64,000 bases of DNA from contig MU401462.1 of the NCBI GenBank assembly GCA_022579005.1, positions 345,195 through 409,194 of the forward strand, in the 5' to 3' direction. The stretch comes from Poronia punctata. Its lineage: Eukaryota > Ascomycota > Sordariomycetes > Xylariales > Xylariaceae. A model generated the notes under the pieces. The model made no database searches and was not told where the DNA came from. It was given only the letters and a program-made list of their open reading frames with translations. Of the stretch, positions 1 to 8,972 are shown piece after piece. The stretch's first letter is position 1, and each line of letters opens with the position of its first letter. The position numbers and the translations under genes were made by a program.

Positions 1-463
1 CGATGACGGCCTCGGTGGTCCTGCCGACGATTCAAACGATTGGGTAGCAAGGAGCTCACGGGGAGGTTGGTGGCGCAGTACGTTACGCAGGGCGCCGGAG
101 AGGTTTGGGGATGGCCGCGACGACTCTGACTCGGACCGAGATGACCAAGGCGAAGGGGAAGAAGAAGAAGACGACGAGTTTGGCGATTTCGCCATGCCTG
201 AGACGGACAAGGACAACGCTCAGAGCGGGACCGGTGTCATCGTCAAACCCCTTCCCGTCCACCCTCCACCCCATAACCCCAAGAGCTCCCCGTTCACGAG
301 TCTATGGCCTTTTGGCTCTAAAGAGAAGCCGAAGGGAGATGAACCTGTGGTAGAGACAGCGGGTGAAGTGACTGAGGAGCGTGATGAGAGGATCAAAACG
401 ACACATGAAGCTGCTCGTAGAACGAGCATTGAAGATCCTGACGATGACGAGGTGGTTGTCTAG
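1..463 (+). CDS. 3' end of an acidic protein, possibly SAPS/Sit4-associated (partial)
   Basis: An open frame runs from base 2 to a TAG at 461-463, about 153 residues, with no start inside the window, so this is the C-terminus of a gene that begins upstream. Visible are a Gly/Asp-rich stretch, a run of acidic residues (GEEEEDDEFGDFAMPE), then a Pro-rich segment (KPLPVHPPPH), the string SPFTSLWPFGSKEK and an acidic C-terminal tail ending DDDEVVV. The 'DEFGDFAMPE ... FTSLWPFG' pattern resembles the tails of fungal SAPS-domain proteins (Sit4 phosphatase-associated, Ekc1 type), which bind PP2A-like phosphatases. The diagnostic SAPS domain would lie outside the window, so the name is an inference from a low-complexity tail. 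That the stretch is coding is better supported than its identity. Confidence 0.5.
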   Translation, partial: DDGLGGPADDSNDWVARSSRGGWWRSTLRRAPERFGDGRDDSDSDRDDQGEGEEEEDDEFGDFAMPETDKDNAQSGTGVIVKPLPVHPPPHNPKSSPFTSLWPFGSKEKPKGDEPVVETAGEVTEERDERIKTTHEAARRTSIEDPDDDEVVV

Positions 464-961
464 GAGCCGGCCACAAACGCACGACCAGATGCTGTTGAAG
501 GTTACATCTTTATTCAGCTGTAGATGTCGGCTTTACGTATCTTCCCTGCAGCCATCAACTCCGACGATCCGGTTGTCCAGCAACAGGTTAGCTGCATTGA
601 AATGTTGGCTACGTAGATGTTGCTATGAGCTATGGTATCACGGTATAGCGGAAGACTAGAGGTCAGAGAGGTTTATGAAGGTATGTCTGTACTATATAGC
701 GACGTGGGTTTGGAAGTGTCGTTTGCCTGCTGTGTAGCGACGTACTCTGTATAATAAAAACCTACAATTAAATTATATGTGTGTCTTTGTCTAGAAATGA
801 TCAGGTATGCCTGTTTGCTTGTGTGACCTGGTTTACTATTTTGGCATAATTTGTCCATAATGACCACAAGATTGGGGTTATATGGATGTGCAGTAATCGG
901 GAATGTTCAGGCCTTTACAATATAAATTCGGTTACTTGGTAAGTTTGACATCAACAAGCCA
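464..961. other. 3' flank of the first gene; no gene seen
   Basis: About 500 bases of increasingly AT-rich sequence between the stop codon and the tRNA gene. It probably includes the 3' UTR of the upstream gene. I see no convincing ORF, repeat or RNA here. Confidence 0.6.
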
Positions 962-1045
962 GCACTGGTAGCTCAGGGGTAGAGCAATCGGCTGCAGCGT
1001 TCAAAAGCCTCCGATAGGTCCCTGGTTCAAATCCGGGTCAGTGCT
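962..1045 (+). tRNA. tRNA-Cys(GCA): tRNA-Cys (anticodon GCA) with a 12-nt intron
   Basis: A complete cloverleaf can be folded. The acceptor stem GCACTGG pairs with TCAGTGC (one G-T), the D stem GCTC/GAGC closes a 7-nt loop, the anticodon stem is ATCGG/CCGAT, the variable loop is AGGTC, and the T arm is CCTGG-TTCAAAT-CCGGG. The apparent anticodon loop is 19 nt. Removing the 12 nt at 998-1009, one base 3' of the anticodon where nuclear tRNA introns normally sit, leaves a 7-nt loop CTGCAGT with anticodon GCA at 994-996. The discriminator base is T (1045), as expected for cysteine tRNAs in general. It has internal A and B box sequences and a downstream T-run. It would decode UGC/UGU. Confidence 0.93.
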
Positions 1046-1074
1046 ATCAAAGTATTGAACTGCTTCTCCCCTTC

Positions 1075-1081
1075 TTTTTTT
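1075..1081 (+). terminator. RNA polymerase III terminator of the tRNA-Cys gene
   Basis: A run of seven T residues begins 29 nt past the tRNA 3' end, the usual Pol III stop signal. Confidence 0.7.
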
Positions 1082-1474
1082 GCTACTTTTTAGTTAAATA
1101 AAGCTTTATAGAAGCATGTTAATGCAAAAGTAAAGCTGTGGCAAAAGCATTAAAGTAGTATTATAAAGCAAAAGGGGCAGAACGACTGGTAAAATAATAG
1201 CGAGGTTTTGTTTACAAAAATCGCCTAATATTTTGTTATAGGGTATAGATGATTATTATTTGTCTATCTAATGTGACTTTACTGTAGTGCTCTATGCACA
1301 AAGGTACCCCTCTAGGTTAGGTTCTATCAAACCTTTGAAGTTGGCAAACAGACAAACTTCCACCAGCATTGAATAAATACCAACCAGTCCTCATTTCTTT
1401 TTCACTGCAGCGCTTTTGGGGTCGTCTACCTAGGGATTTGTTTCTGGGGTATCCTTTTAGTTGAAGTTGCCATC
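1082..1474. other. AT-rich spacer and DPH1 5' region
   Basis: AT-rich intergenic DNA with many short 'aaagc' and 'ttaaag' words, rising in GC towards the DPH1 start. The distal part is presumably the DPH1 promoter and 5' UTR. I see no discrete element. Confidence 0.5.
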
Positions 1475-2906
1475 ATGGAGGAAGACAGAGCACAGGCAGA
1501 TCTAGGCATTGCCGCAGATATCGAAGAAGCCCATGCCCCGCCCCCACCTGAGTCTTCACTCAAGCAGCCTAGGAAGAGATTTGTTGGACGGCGTACAGCG
1601 GCGAGAAATGCCACCGGGAATGAGCCAGGAGGCGAAGAGAGTGGCGCAATTCAGGGTAAGAAAAGATAGCTATCATATCATGATGTGAATATTCACCCCA
1701 TCATGGCATTCTGTGGCTTCTCAAGCAACTGGGGCCAAGGCTAAAAATGCTACAGCCACACAACCAAGGCGGCCACCTAGGTTATTGAACCAGGTACCGG
1801 CAGAGATACTGGATGATGCAGATTTGAAAGAGGCAATCGCGTTGTTACCAGCAAACTATTCCTTTGAGATTCCAAAAACGATCCATAGGATACGCTCGTC
1901 TGGGGCTAAGAAGGTGGCGCTTCAGATGCCCGAAGGTCTTCTCTTGTTCGCCACCACAATATCCGATATCCTCACTCAGTTCTGCCCGGGCATCGAGACG
2001 CTCATTATGGGAGATGTCACGTACGGCGCTTGTTGCATCGACGACTACACAGCTCGAGCACTGGGATGCGACCTGTTGGTTCACTATGCACACAGCTGTT
2101 TGATACCGGTAGACGTCACCAAGATCAAGGTCCTGTATGTCTTTGTGGATATCAGCATCGATGCCGGCCACCTTCTCGCCACCATGGAGCGCAACTTCGC
2201 ACCGCCCAAGACGGTCGCCATAGTGGGCACTATACAGTTTAATGCCACTATCCACGGTACCCGTTCTGCATTGGAGAAGGCCGGCTTCAAGGTAATAATT
2301 CCACAAATCGCACCGCTATCCAAAGGGGAGATATTAGGGTGCACCTCACCACGTCTGCCAGACACGGAAAATGTCGATCTCATTCTCTATCTCGGAGATG
2401 GTCGCTTCCATCTGGAAAGCATCATGATCCACAATCCGGCCATACCAGCATATCGATACGACCCTTATTCGAGAAAGTTGACGCGCGAGACGTACGGCCA
2501 CGAGGAGATGCAGAGTTTGCGGAAAGACGCCATCAAGACAGCCAAGGGAGCTAAGAAATGGGGATTGATCCTGGGCTCTCTCGGACGGCAAGGCAACCCG
2601 CATACCATGACGCTGATAGAGAACAAGCTGAAGTCGATGGGGATCCCTTGGGTCAATCTGTTGCTCAGCGAGATCTTCCCCGGTAAACTAGCTATGATGG
2701 ACGACGTGGAATGCTGGGTGCAGGTAGCCTGTCCTAGATTAAGCATCGACTGGGGTTACGCATTTCCCCGTCCACTTCTCACGCCATACGAGGCTCTTGT
2801 GGCCCTGAATGAGAGGCAGGACTGGACCGAGAGTGGCGTCTACCCGATGGACTATTATGCCAGGGAGGGGCTCGGAAGAACGAGGGACATCAAGGTAGCC
2901 ACTTAA
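1475..2906 (+). CDS. DPH1: Diphthamide biosynthesis protein 1 (2-(3-amino-3-carboxypropyl)histidine synthase subunit)
   Basis: Two exons, 1475-1655 and 1726-2906. The intron 1656-1725 (GTAAGA...AG) joins in frame to give 453 aa, close to the ~425 aa of yeast Dph1. The family uses a [4Fe-4S] cluster and SAM, without conventional radical-SAM chemistry, to move the 3-amino-3-carboxypropyl group onto a histidine of elongation factor 2. This is the first step of diphthamide synthesis, done in the cytosol as a Dph1-Dph2 heterodimer. The hallmark [19 protein letters not shown] is present. Three cysteines spaced like the cluster ligands are C163 (GACC), C266 (LGCTSPRL) and C396 (VACPRLS), separated by 103 and 130 residues. 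The Cys-containing motifs make this Dph1 rather than Dph2. The first ~60 residues are a low-complexity fungal extension. It has the same orientation as the downstream methyltransferase but is 1 kb from it, so they are separate transcription units. Confidence 0.96.
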
Positions 2907-3749
2907 ATAAAACAAAGAAGACTACTCTCGAGGCTGTAATTCTACTACGGCTAAAGTATTCTTGTTACGCCATACACAGACAGTATATTCTTGAGCCTTG
3001 TGTCGACATCGAAAACCTAGGTTAACCTAGTTAAGTAACATAAGAACTAGGACGGCGACAACACCGGCGTGACACAGATGTCGGCGTCTTTGAAGTCTAG
3101 ACGACGCAAATAACATGAGAGACGCCGAACCGCCAAGCCGGAACCCCGCTAGCCGCAAGAACCCTAACCTACAATAGGTCAACGACGGTCTAATGAGTCA
3201 CGGCATCGTGAAGTCGAACAAGGGGTATGATCCTATCTGATGATCTGATAAGATAATCTACATAAGCTGACTGCACCTAGCGCCGACTAAGCTCGGAGAT
3301 GCTCGGATTTACAAGTGCACCTTGACCTAGACTCCTATTTTGAACTAATTTGAACTAGGTTTTGAGATGAAATCGATCTTGCCAAGGACAGTCTTCCTAT
3401 CCCAACTGTTACTATGTTGCAAATACAGGAACAAGCCGATCGTAGTTCGTCAAAATCAAGAAACCACTTCATCTGTGAGATAGTTAACCCATGACAATAC
3501 TCTCTCAACCTCGGCCGAAAGCCTCGGATATAGACATTCAATGTGCGATATCCAACATGTTTGAAGCTCGGAGATCCGAAGCGAGAGAGAGAAACGACAT
3601 CGTCGTTGACTCACTCATGGCGTCTTCTTGTAGGAAAGGGAACTTGGTAAAGTTAGGGCAACTCAAAACGGCGTAGGACACATTTAAAAAGGAGACCAGG
3701 TTAGAATGAATATATATCGTGTCGTGAGGACAAGCTTGGTCACCATGAC
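2907..3749. other. Intergenic DPH1 to O-methyltransferase
   Basis: Holds the DPH1 3' UTR (AATAAA-like 'aataaaac' just after the stop) and about 800 bases with no convincing gene. The short open frames in it lack codon bias and recognisable sequence. Confidence 0.6.
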
Positions 3750-3801
3750 TATAAAAGGGTTCACAGTCCACGAGCTTCGTCTTCTTCTTCTTCTTCTTCT
3801 C
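3750..3801 (+). promoter_or_regulatory. Core promoter of the O-methyltransferase gene (TATA box plus CT-rich tract)
   Basis: TATAAAAG at 3750-3757 lies 151 bp upstream of the ATG. A CTTCTT-repeat pyrimidine tract follows at about 3776-3800. A TATA box followed by a CT stretch near the transcription start is a common layout in filamentous-fungal promoters and suggests an inducible or well-expressed gene. Confidence 0.55.
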
Positions 3802-3900
3802 AACTTGGACTACAAGCCATCATCTCATCCAGATTTCATAACTCATTCACATCCTCAGTAACTTCACGACCACCACCACGACCAAACAAGCACAACATCA

Positions 3901-4737
3901 TGTCTACTATACAAGCCACTGCAAACCCCGGAGGTCGTCAACGGAACGAGGTCAGTCATAACAGACATTCAACATCTTCTCCCCTTCCCCCTTTCCCCTT
4001 ATTATCTTCATAACCCTCCAAACCAAAACTGACAATAAAGAAAAAAAAAACCCCAGACATGGGCAGCAGTAGACGCATACACCCTCCAACGCGTACACCC
4101 ACCCAGCAAGACCAACCACCAAGCCCTCCAACACGCCCTATCCAACTCGCGCGCCAAGGGGCTCCCGAACATCGGCACCGCCCCCACCATGGCAAAGATG
4201 TACGCGCTGCAATGCAAAGCCAACAAGACCCGCCATGCCCTCGAGCTCGGCACATTGGGAGGCTACACGTCCATCTGGCTAGCGAGCGAGAACCCGGACT
4301 TGCACGTGACCACCATCGAGATAAACCCGCACCACGCCGCCGTAGCGCGCGAGAACGTAGCGCAGGCCCCCGCCGGCGTAGAAGCGAGGGTCGATATCCG
4401 TCTCGGCGCCGGACTGGATATTCTCCCCGTCTTGCGGAGGGAGATCGAGGCGGGAGAGAAGGAGAGGTTGGGGTTCGTGTATATCGATGCGGATAAGGAG
4501 AATAATTGGAATTACGTGGACCTGGTGATCCCGCTTTGCGAAAAGGGCGCGGTCATCTATGTGGATAATATTGCGCAGAATGGGAAACTCGTCGATCCGG
4601 AAAGGCAGGATGAGATGACGTTGGGTGCGAGAAAGGTTGTGGAGATGGCCGGGAAGGATGAGAGGATTGATGCGGTGGTTTTCCAGTTTGTGGGCGAGAA
4701 GGGGTATGATGGCATGTTGATGGCTGTTGTTCGATGA
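3901..4737 (+). CDS. Class I SAM-dependent O-methyltransferase, CCoAOMT-like (Methyltransf_3)
   Basis: Two exons, 3901-3951 and 4057-4737. The 105-nt intron starts GTCAGT, has an ACTGAC branch site and ends CCCCAG, giving 243 aa. The product matches small cation-dependent catechol/caffeoyl-CoA-type O-methyltransferases, which transfer the SAM methyl to a hydroxyl of an aromatic substrate. Visible are motif I LELGTLGGYTS (residues 79-89), the acidic ribose-binding residue in VTTIEINP, and the metal ligands D161 (YIDADKEN), D187 and N188 (YVDNIAQNGK). These positions parallel the D/D/N metal site of plant CCoAOMT. There is no signal peptide, so it is probably cytosolic. The first exon encodes only 17 residues and would be missed by single-ORF annotation. 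Substrate cannot be told from sequence, and no biosynthetic cluster surrounds it. Confidence 0.92.
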
Positions 4738-5257
4738 GTATTAGGAATTTTTAGTTTTGAGTGATGTTTAAGAAGTTGTTTATTATGGGTTTTGTTCTGC
4801 CGTTATATCATCAGGGGTTAGGGGGAGAGGATAGGGTCCTTAAAATGAGAAGAAAAAAAGAGGGAAATATTGAACAAAGTAATTGTCTTCCAGATCTCGT
4901 GCATGTAATTTTCTGTCCTACGACTCAAGACATCTTTAATTTTATAATTCACAGCGGATGGTTTCTAGGGATGATTTTAGGTGTGGCCGTGCCATATCTT
5001 TGTTACGCGTAATAATACTTACCAGTCTATGACCATGTCTAGGTTGCGTCAAATAAACAAGTAAATCGCTAGTCTAATATCGCAACCGGTAAAAGATAGA
5101 ATTGGGAGAGGAGGGAAAATCTGCTTAGAAGGTGAATAGAAAATCAGCAAGTACTTACTTGCTCAGTTCCCCTATTCCCCCCCCTTTACTTGACTTACCT
5201 TGAACCGCTCAAAACCACAAAGATCTCCCCACCTACCTGATCCGAGTGAGGAGAGAC
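4738..5257. other. Convergent intergenic region
   Basis: Lies between the stop of the methyltransferase and the stop of the minus-strand acidic protein, so it should hold two converging 3' UTRs. An 83-codon plus-strand frame (4761-5012) has no recognisable sequence and is probably not coding. Confidence 0.5.
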
Positions 5258-6817
5258 TCACATGTAAAAAGAATATTCCAAAAAGGACAAAATCTGCAAC
5301 GCAACCGCAAACCGAAACTTGTCCAAATCATTCCCATTCGGCGTCCTCATCATAGAATTTCCCGGCGTCGTCCACCCGATATACTCGCAAGAAGGTCGCT
5401 CTAGATACGCCACGATTCTTCGCGCGAAGATGGCAGCCGTGTAATCTACTGGATCTCTTTGGGCCCGGAGGCGAGCAAGACGCGAGCATGACGGGAGAGC
5501 GCGCGGTCGGGGGATAGGGTTGGGAATGTCGATTGGTTCGCGTTGGGGTTGGGGTTGGGGTGTTCGTGACCGCCTGGGAATTCCTTCCATTGTAGGTGAT
5601 AACTCGTCCTCGTCCCCGTCCCCGTCCCCTTCTTCTTCGTCTTCTTCTTCTTCTTCTTCTTCTTCTTCTTCTTCTTCTTCTTCTTCGGAAGAGGAAGAGG
5701 ATGAGGATGAGGATGAATTAAGTTGCACATCGTAAAAGCGCTCTCCTTGTCCCGGTTTCTGCAACTCCATTAGTTCAATCTGTTCAAGTGTATATGCTGC
5801 CATAACGAGTACGTACCTGAATCTCTCCGGCACGAAGTCTCTTCGATTTCTTCTAGGGCCGGAACTATTATGGAAGCGCGAGTCTTCCTTGTATTCGTGG
5901 AAAGCGTTGGTTATCGGATAGGAAGTTATCAGCATCGCTGTTACGGTTTCGTCGTATATGCCCGTCCATTTAGCGAGGTCTGGGAGACTTGGTTTTCCGG
6001 CTGCGCGGGAGAATACGAATGCTCGGGCTTCGGTCTCGGCAGGTGTTTCGGGGGCGATGGATATAACTGAAATCTGGTTTGAGTTTGAGTTTGAGTCTTC
6101 CCAGTCGTCATCGTCATCGTCATCGTCTTCAACGACAGTATCATCCTTCTCTTCGATTTCTCCCTGGTTAACAGGGTTATCAGAGTAAACGACATCTCGA
6201 CGAAGGTCACCGAGCCTCGCCTCGATTCCCTCAACGCGCCTAGAAACGGCCTCATCACAAGCCATATTCAATCGTCTCAACCCACCGGCCACAGTCCTCA
6301 TCCCATCAACGACGCCCTCGCGCAACGTCTCATCATAATGAACAAGCGAATCATCATGGATCTGCAAAACAACCGGCCCGACCTGTTGGAACCCCTCGGC
6401 GAAACTAGCCACCGTATCGAGAAGTTCCTTCAAGCGCAACTTCTCGATTTCCAAGACGGAAATCTCGAGGTCTTGGAGGAGATTCCTGATGGTGTTTAGT
6501 GCCGTTTTAATTTCCTCGTCGTCGGGATATAAAGTCGCGGCATCGGCGCTGATGTTGCTCGTGCGCCTCATCAAACTTGTAGCATTTTGATGCTCTATAC
6601 GCAATCGATCGCTTTGCGATCTTGCGGTATCGGATTGCATGGGGGCGTCGATACATTGCGTAGTTGAGAATATGGTTTCGTGTAGAGCTTGAATTAGTCC
6701 GTACAGAGTCTCGAGGAGTTCTCCTCGTGAGGGGGGGCCGTATGCGGCCGAGCCTGCGCTGCGACCGCCGGGTAGGTATTCCCCTGGGGGACTCGCGTGG
6801 CTTGAGTAAGAAGACAT
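5258..6817 (-). CDS. Hypothetical protein with Ser/Glu homopolymer tract
   Basis: Uninterrupted 519-codon frame, ATG at 6815-6817, stop TGA at 5258-5260. I do not recognise the family. The N-terminal ~35 residues are Ser/Gly/Pro-rich. Residues ~35-210 are predicted mostly helical with heptad-like Leu spacing (LLETLYGLIQALHETIF, ILEIEKLRLKELLDTVASF), suggesting coiled coil. An acidic run of about seven Asp follows near residue 235. Residues ~270-360 look globular (FVFSRAAGKPSLPDLAKWTGIYDETV). Then comes a run of ten Ser and about sixteen Glu with further Asp/Glu, a Pro/Gln-rich linker, and a C-terminal segment (FARRIVAYLERPSCEYIGWTTPGNS). The Glu run comes from a (GAA)15 microsatellite at 5642-5686. 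No signal peptide or membrane span. It is convergent with the methyltransferase. The long open frame and gene-like composition support coding; function is unknown. Confidence 0.75.
   Translation of the reverse strand: MSSYSSHASPPGEYLPGGRSAGSAAYGPPSRGELLETLYGLIQALHETIFSTTQCIDAPMQSDTARSQSDRLRIEHQNATSLMRRTSNISADAATLYPDDEEIKTALNTIRNLLQDLEISVLEIEKLRLKELLDTVASFAEGFQQVGPVVLQIHDDSLVHYDETLREGVVDGMRTVAGGLRRLNMACDEAVSRRVEGIEARLGDLRRDVVYSDNPVNQGEIEEKDDTVVEDDDDDDDDWEDSNSNSNQISVISIAPETPAETEARAFVFSRAAGKPSLPDLAKWTGIYDETVTAMLITSYPITNAFHEYKEDSRFHNSSGPRRNRRDFVPERFRYVLVMAAYTLEQIELMELQKPGQGERFYDVQLNSSSSSSSSSSEEEEEEEEEEEEEEEDEEEGDGDGDEDELSPTMEGIPRRSRTPQPQPQREPIDIPNPIPRPRALPSCSRLARLRAQRDPVDYTAAIFARRIVAYLERPSCEYIGWTTPGNSMMRTPNGNDLDKFRFAVALQILSFLEYSFYM
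5642..5686 (+). repeat. (TTC)15 microsatellite inside the acidic protein gene
   Basis: Fifteen perfect TTC units on the plus strand, read as GAA (Glu) codons by the minus-strand gene. Imperfect CGTCCC/CTT units continue to its left and TCC/TCA units to its right, encoding the adjacent Gly/Asp and Ser runs. Confidence 0.9.
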
Positions 6818-7689
6818 AGTGCCTGTTTTTGCTGTTTATGGGTAGTTGTGTGCGGTGTTTACTTACTGTCAACTGGGGGAATAGCTCTCCTCAGATTTCT
6901 TTAGTTTAGTCGAGACTCTGAAGGAGCTGTTGGTATCCGGTTGAGGTTTAAGGTTGAGTTTGAGTTTGACGACCCACGAGTAGTAGATGGCTCATCCATG
7001 GCAGTTGCTTATATACGCTTATAAGAGCTTCACTGTTAAATAAACAGATGCTTTCGCGTCTAGGGTCAGTAGTACGAGGGAGTCACAAAGCGTACATAAC
7101 AGAATTAGTGTACTATCAGACTACAAAGCGATTGTTGTTGGTTCAATGCTGTTCTTCTCTTTTGTGATAACCTGTATATGGGGGCCTTCAAAACCACAAG
7201 ACAAAGAGCAAAAGGGGTTGTTCTTCTCTTCTACAAATGACGTCGTGGGGGTAAATAAATAGGGAACATTGTAAGGCATTGAATAATTCAAGTTGTATTG
7301 GACTGACTACTAGGAGGGTACTTTGTATGGAGGGGACTCGGGAGGCAGAAAGCCCAGACTACGATACACGCAGATGGACTTACATACGTACGTGTAGTCT
7401 AGGTAGGTAGGTACCTTACCTATAGGTACGCTGTGGGGTGCACCTGCCCTCTCAAGTATATTGGATAACCGGGATGTATGAGCTGAGTTGGTCTCTCGAT
7501 GTCATCGTATTATTCTCATTAGAAACTAGCTACTATATTGCTATTAGCGGTATCAAGATTGTCATGGCGTGACAATCCAAGTCCATCGAGCAAACCGCAG
7601 AGCTACGACTTGCCATCACACGACTTGTCGGTTATGGCCTTCCTCGCAGCCGTAGCGCCCTATGAACTACGTGATAGTGCGAGCGCCCC
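6818..7689. other. Intergenic; 5' region of the acidic protein gene
   Basis: No gene recognised. Contains TAGGTA-rich words at about 7397-7430 (see findings). The part next to 6817 is the likely promoter of the minus-strand acidic protein gene. The part next to 7690 is the 3' flank of the epimerase gene. Confidence 0.5.
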
Positions 7690-8972
7690 CTAAGACGAGG
7701 CGGTGCTATTAATAGAAAAGACGTAGCTCGCCTGCAGAACGTAGGGATCACCGCCGGGCCCAAATATCTGCTTGTTCTCGCGTCCCCACTCGGGATGGTT
7801 GATACCACCGATCCAATCTTCTACTTCCAAAACGACGCAGCCGTATTGGGGGATGGTACGAGGGAAGTCGGGATCGTCGTGCAATCCTTGTGTCTCCTTG
7901 AGCGCCAAAGTTCCGTTCTGGCCGTTGCACGAATACACTTGAAAGGCGTCCTGATCCGTGTAGATGTCGACTTGGATCCCAGACCATGCTGACTGGAGTC
8001 GTGCGACAAAGCTGCCCTCGTCGCGCCAGTTGTACGGTTGATCGCGGTTGACGAGCCAGCAGTTATCTGTTAATTTTGCATACGTTAGCATGGCAAACTT
8101 AAACCACCTTAGGCAGGTATCAGGTTGAACCTACCATAACCAGTGCAGCCGAAGCCGCAGTTACCTTCAGCCTCGGGATCGCTCAAGGAGGTGCCAATTT
8201 GCTTGGGAGCACTCCAAAAGTCGTTGACTGAGCCCTTCTTGTTGGCAAGAATGTCACCGGTCGGGATTAGGATGTTGTCGACGCCAACGCGTTGGCCACC
8301 GTAGGGCAGATACAAGGTATGGTTGAGCGCCGTGTTGGTCTCGTTGTTGGCAAAGCCGTCCAAGTTCCAGTAGGTATGACTGCTTAGCATGATGGGCGTC
8401 TTCTTGGTAGTGGCGAGAGCAACCATCTTGATATCCCAGGTGTAGTCCCTCACCGTGTAGGTGACGTACGAGACGACCTCGCCGGGGAAGCCCTCCTTAC
8501 CATCGGGATCGACGATAGAGAAAGTGATGCTGTCCTTGGTGTGGGAAACAACGGTGAAGTTTCTGTAATCCCAGCCATCATGGCCGCCGTGCAGGGTATC
8601 AGCACCATCGGGCGACTCCTCGGTAGGGTTCTCATTCGCGTCAACCTTGTAAGTCACGCCGTCGATCTCGAACGTGCTGTTCTGGATGCGGTTTGCGTAC
8701 CGGCCCGGCACTGAGCCAAAATGAGGATGCTGCCCGTCCACCTCATAATAGCTGGCATTGTCAAAGCCGGCTACGATATCTCTCTTGATGCCGTATTGGT
8801 CGTTGATGAACAGCTTGGCAATAGAGGCGCCATATGCTATGAAGCCGGCCGAAAGGCCTTCGCTCTCGATCCAGTATAAACCATCCTTGTCCGGGCCGTT
8901 GGTAGGATAATCAGCGGCAACAATTGGGGCCGAAATAGCGGCCAATGCGGCTAGACTTGTGTTTAGACGCAT
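7690..8972 (-). CDS. Secreted aldose 1-epimerase (mutarotase, GalM-like)
   Basis: Two exons on the minus strand, 8972-8135 and 8066-7690. The 68-nt intron (GTAGGT ... GCTAAC ... CAG) joins CTGY to DNCWLVNRD in frame, giving 404 aa. The N-terminus MRLNTSLAALAAISAPIVAAD is a signal peptide, so the enzyme is probably exported. The family interconverts alpha and beta anomers of galactose, glucose and related sugars. Visible family sequence includes FGSVPGRYANRI, TLHGGHDGWDYRNF (catalytic His region), SSHTYWNLDG (second His) and, in exon 2, a Glu in VVLEVEDWIGG that could be the catalytic base. There are several N-glycosylation sequons (NAS, NST, NFT, NET, NHT, NGT). Many filamentous fungi carry such secreted mutarotases, probably for extracellular sugar use. 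The start is chosen because it gives a clean signal peptide. Confidence 0.94.

Noticed and set aside
3952..4255. Three overlapping minus frames antisense to the methyltransferase 5' end
   Set aside because: Low-complexity Gly/Trp/Val-rich translations complementary to a real intron and exon.
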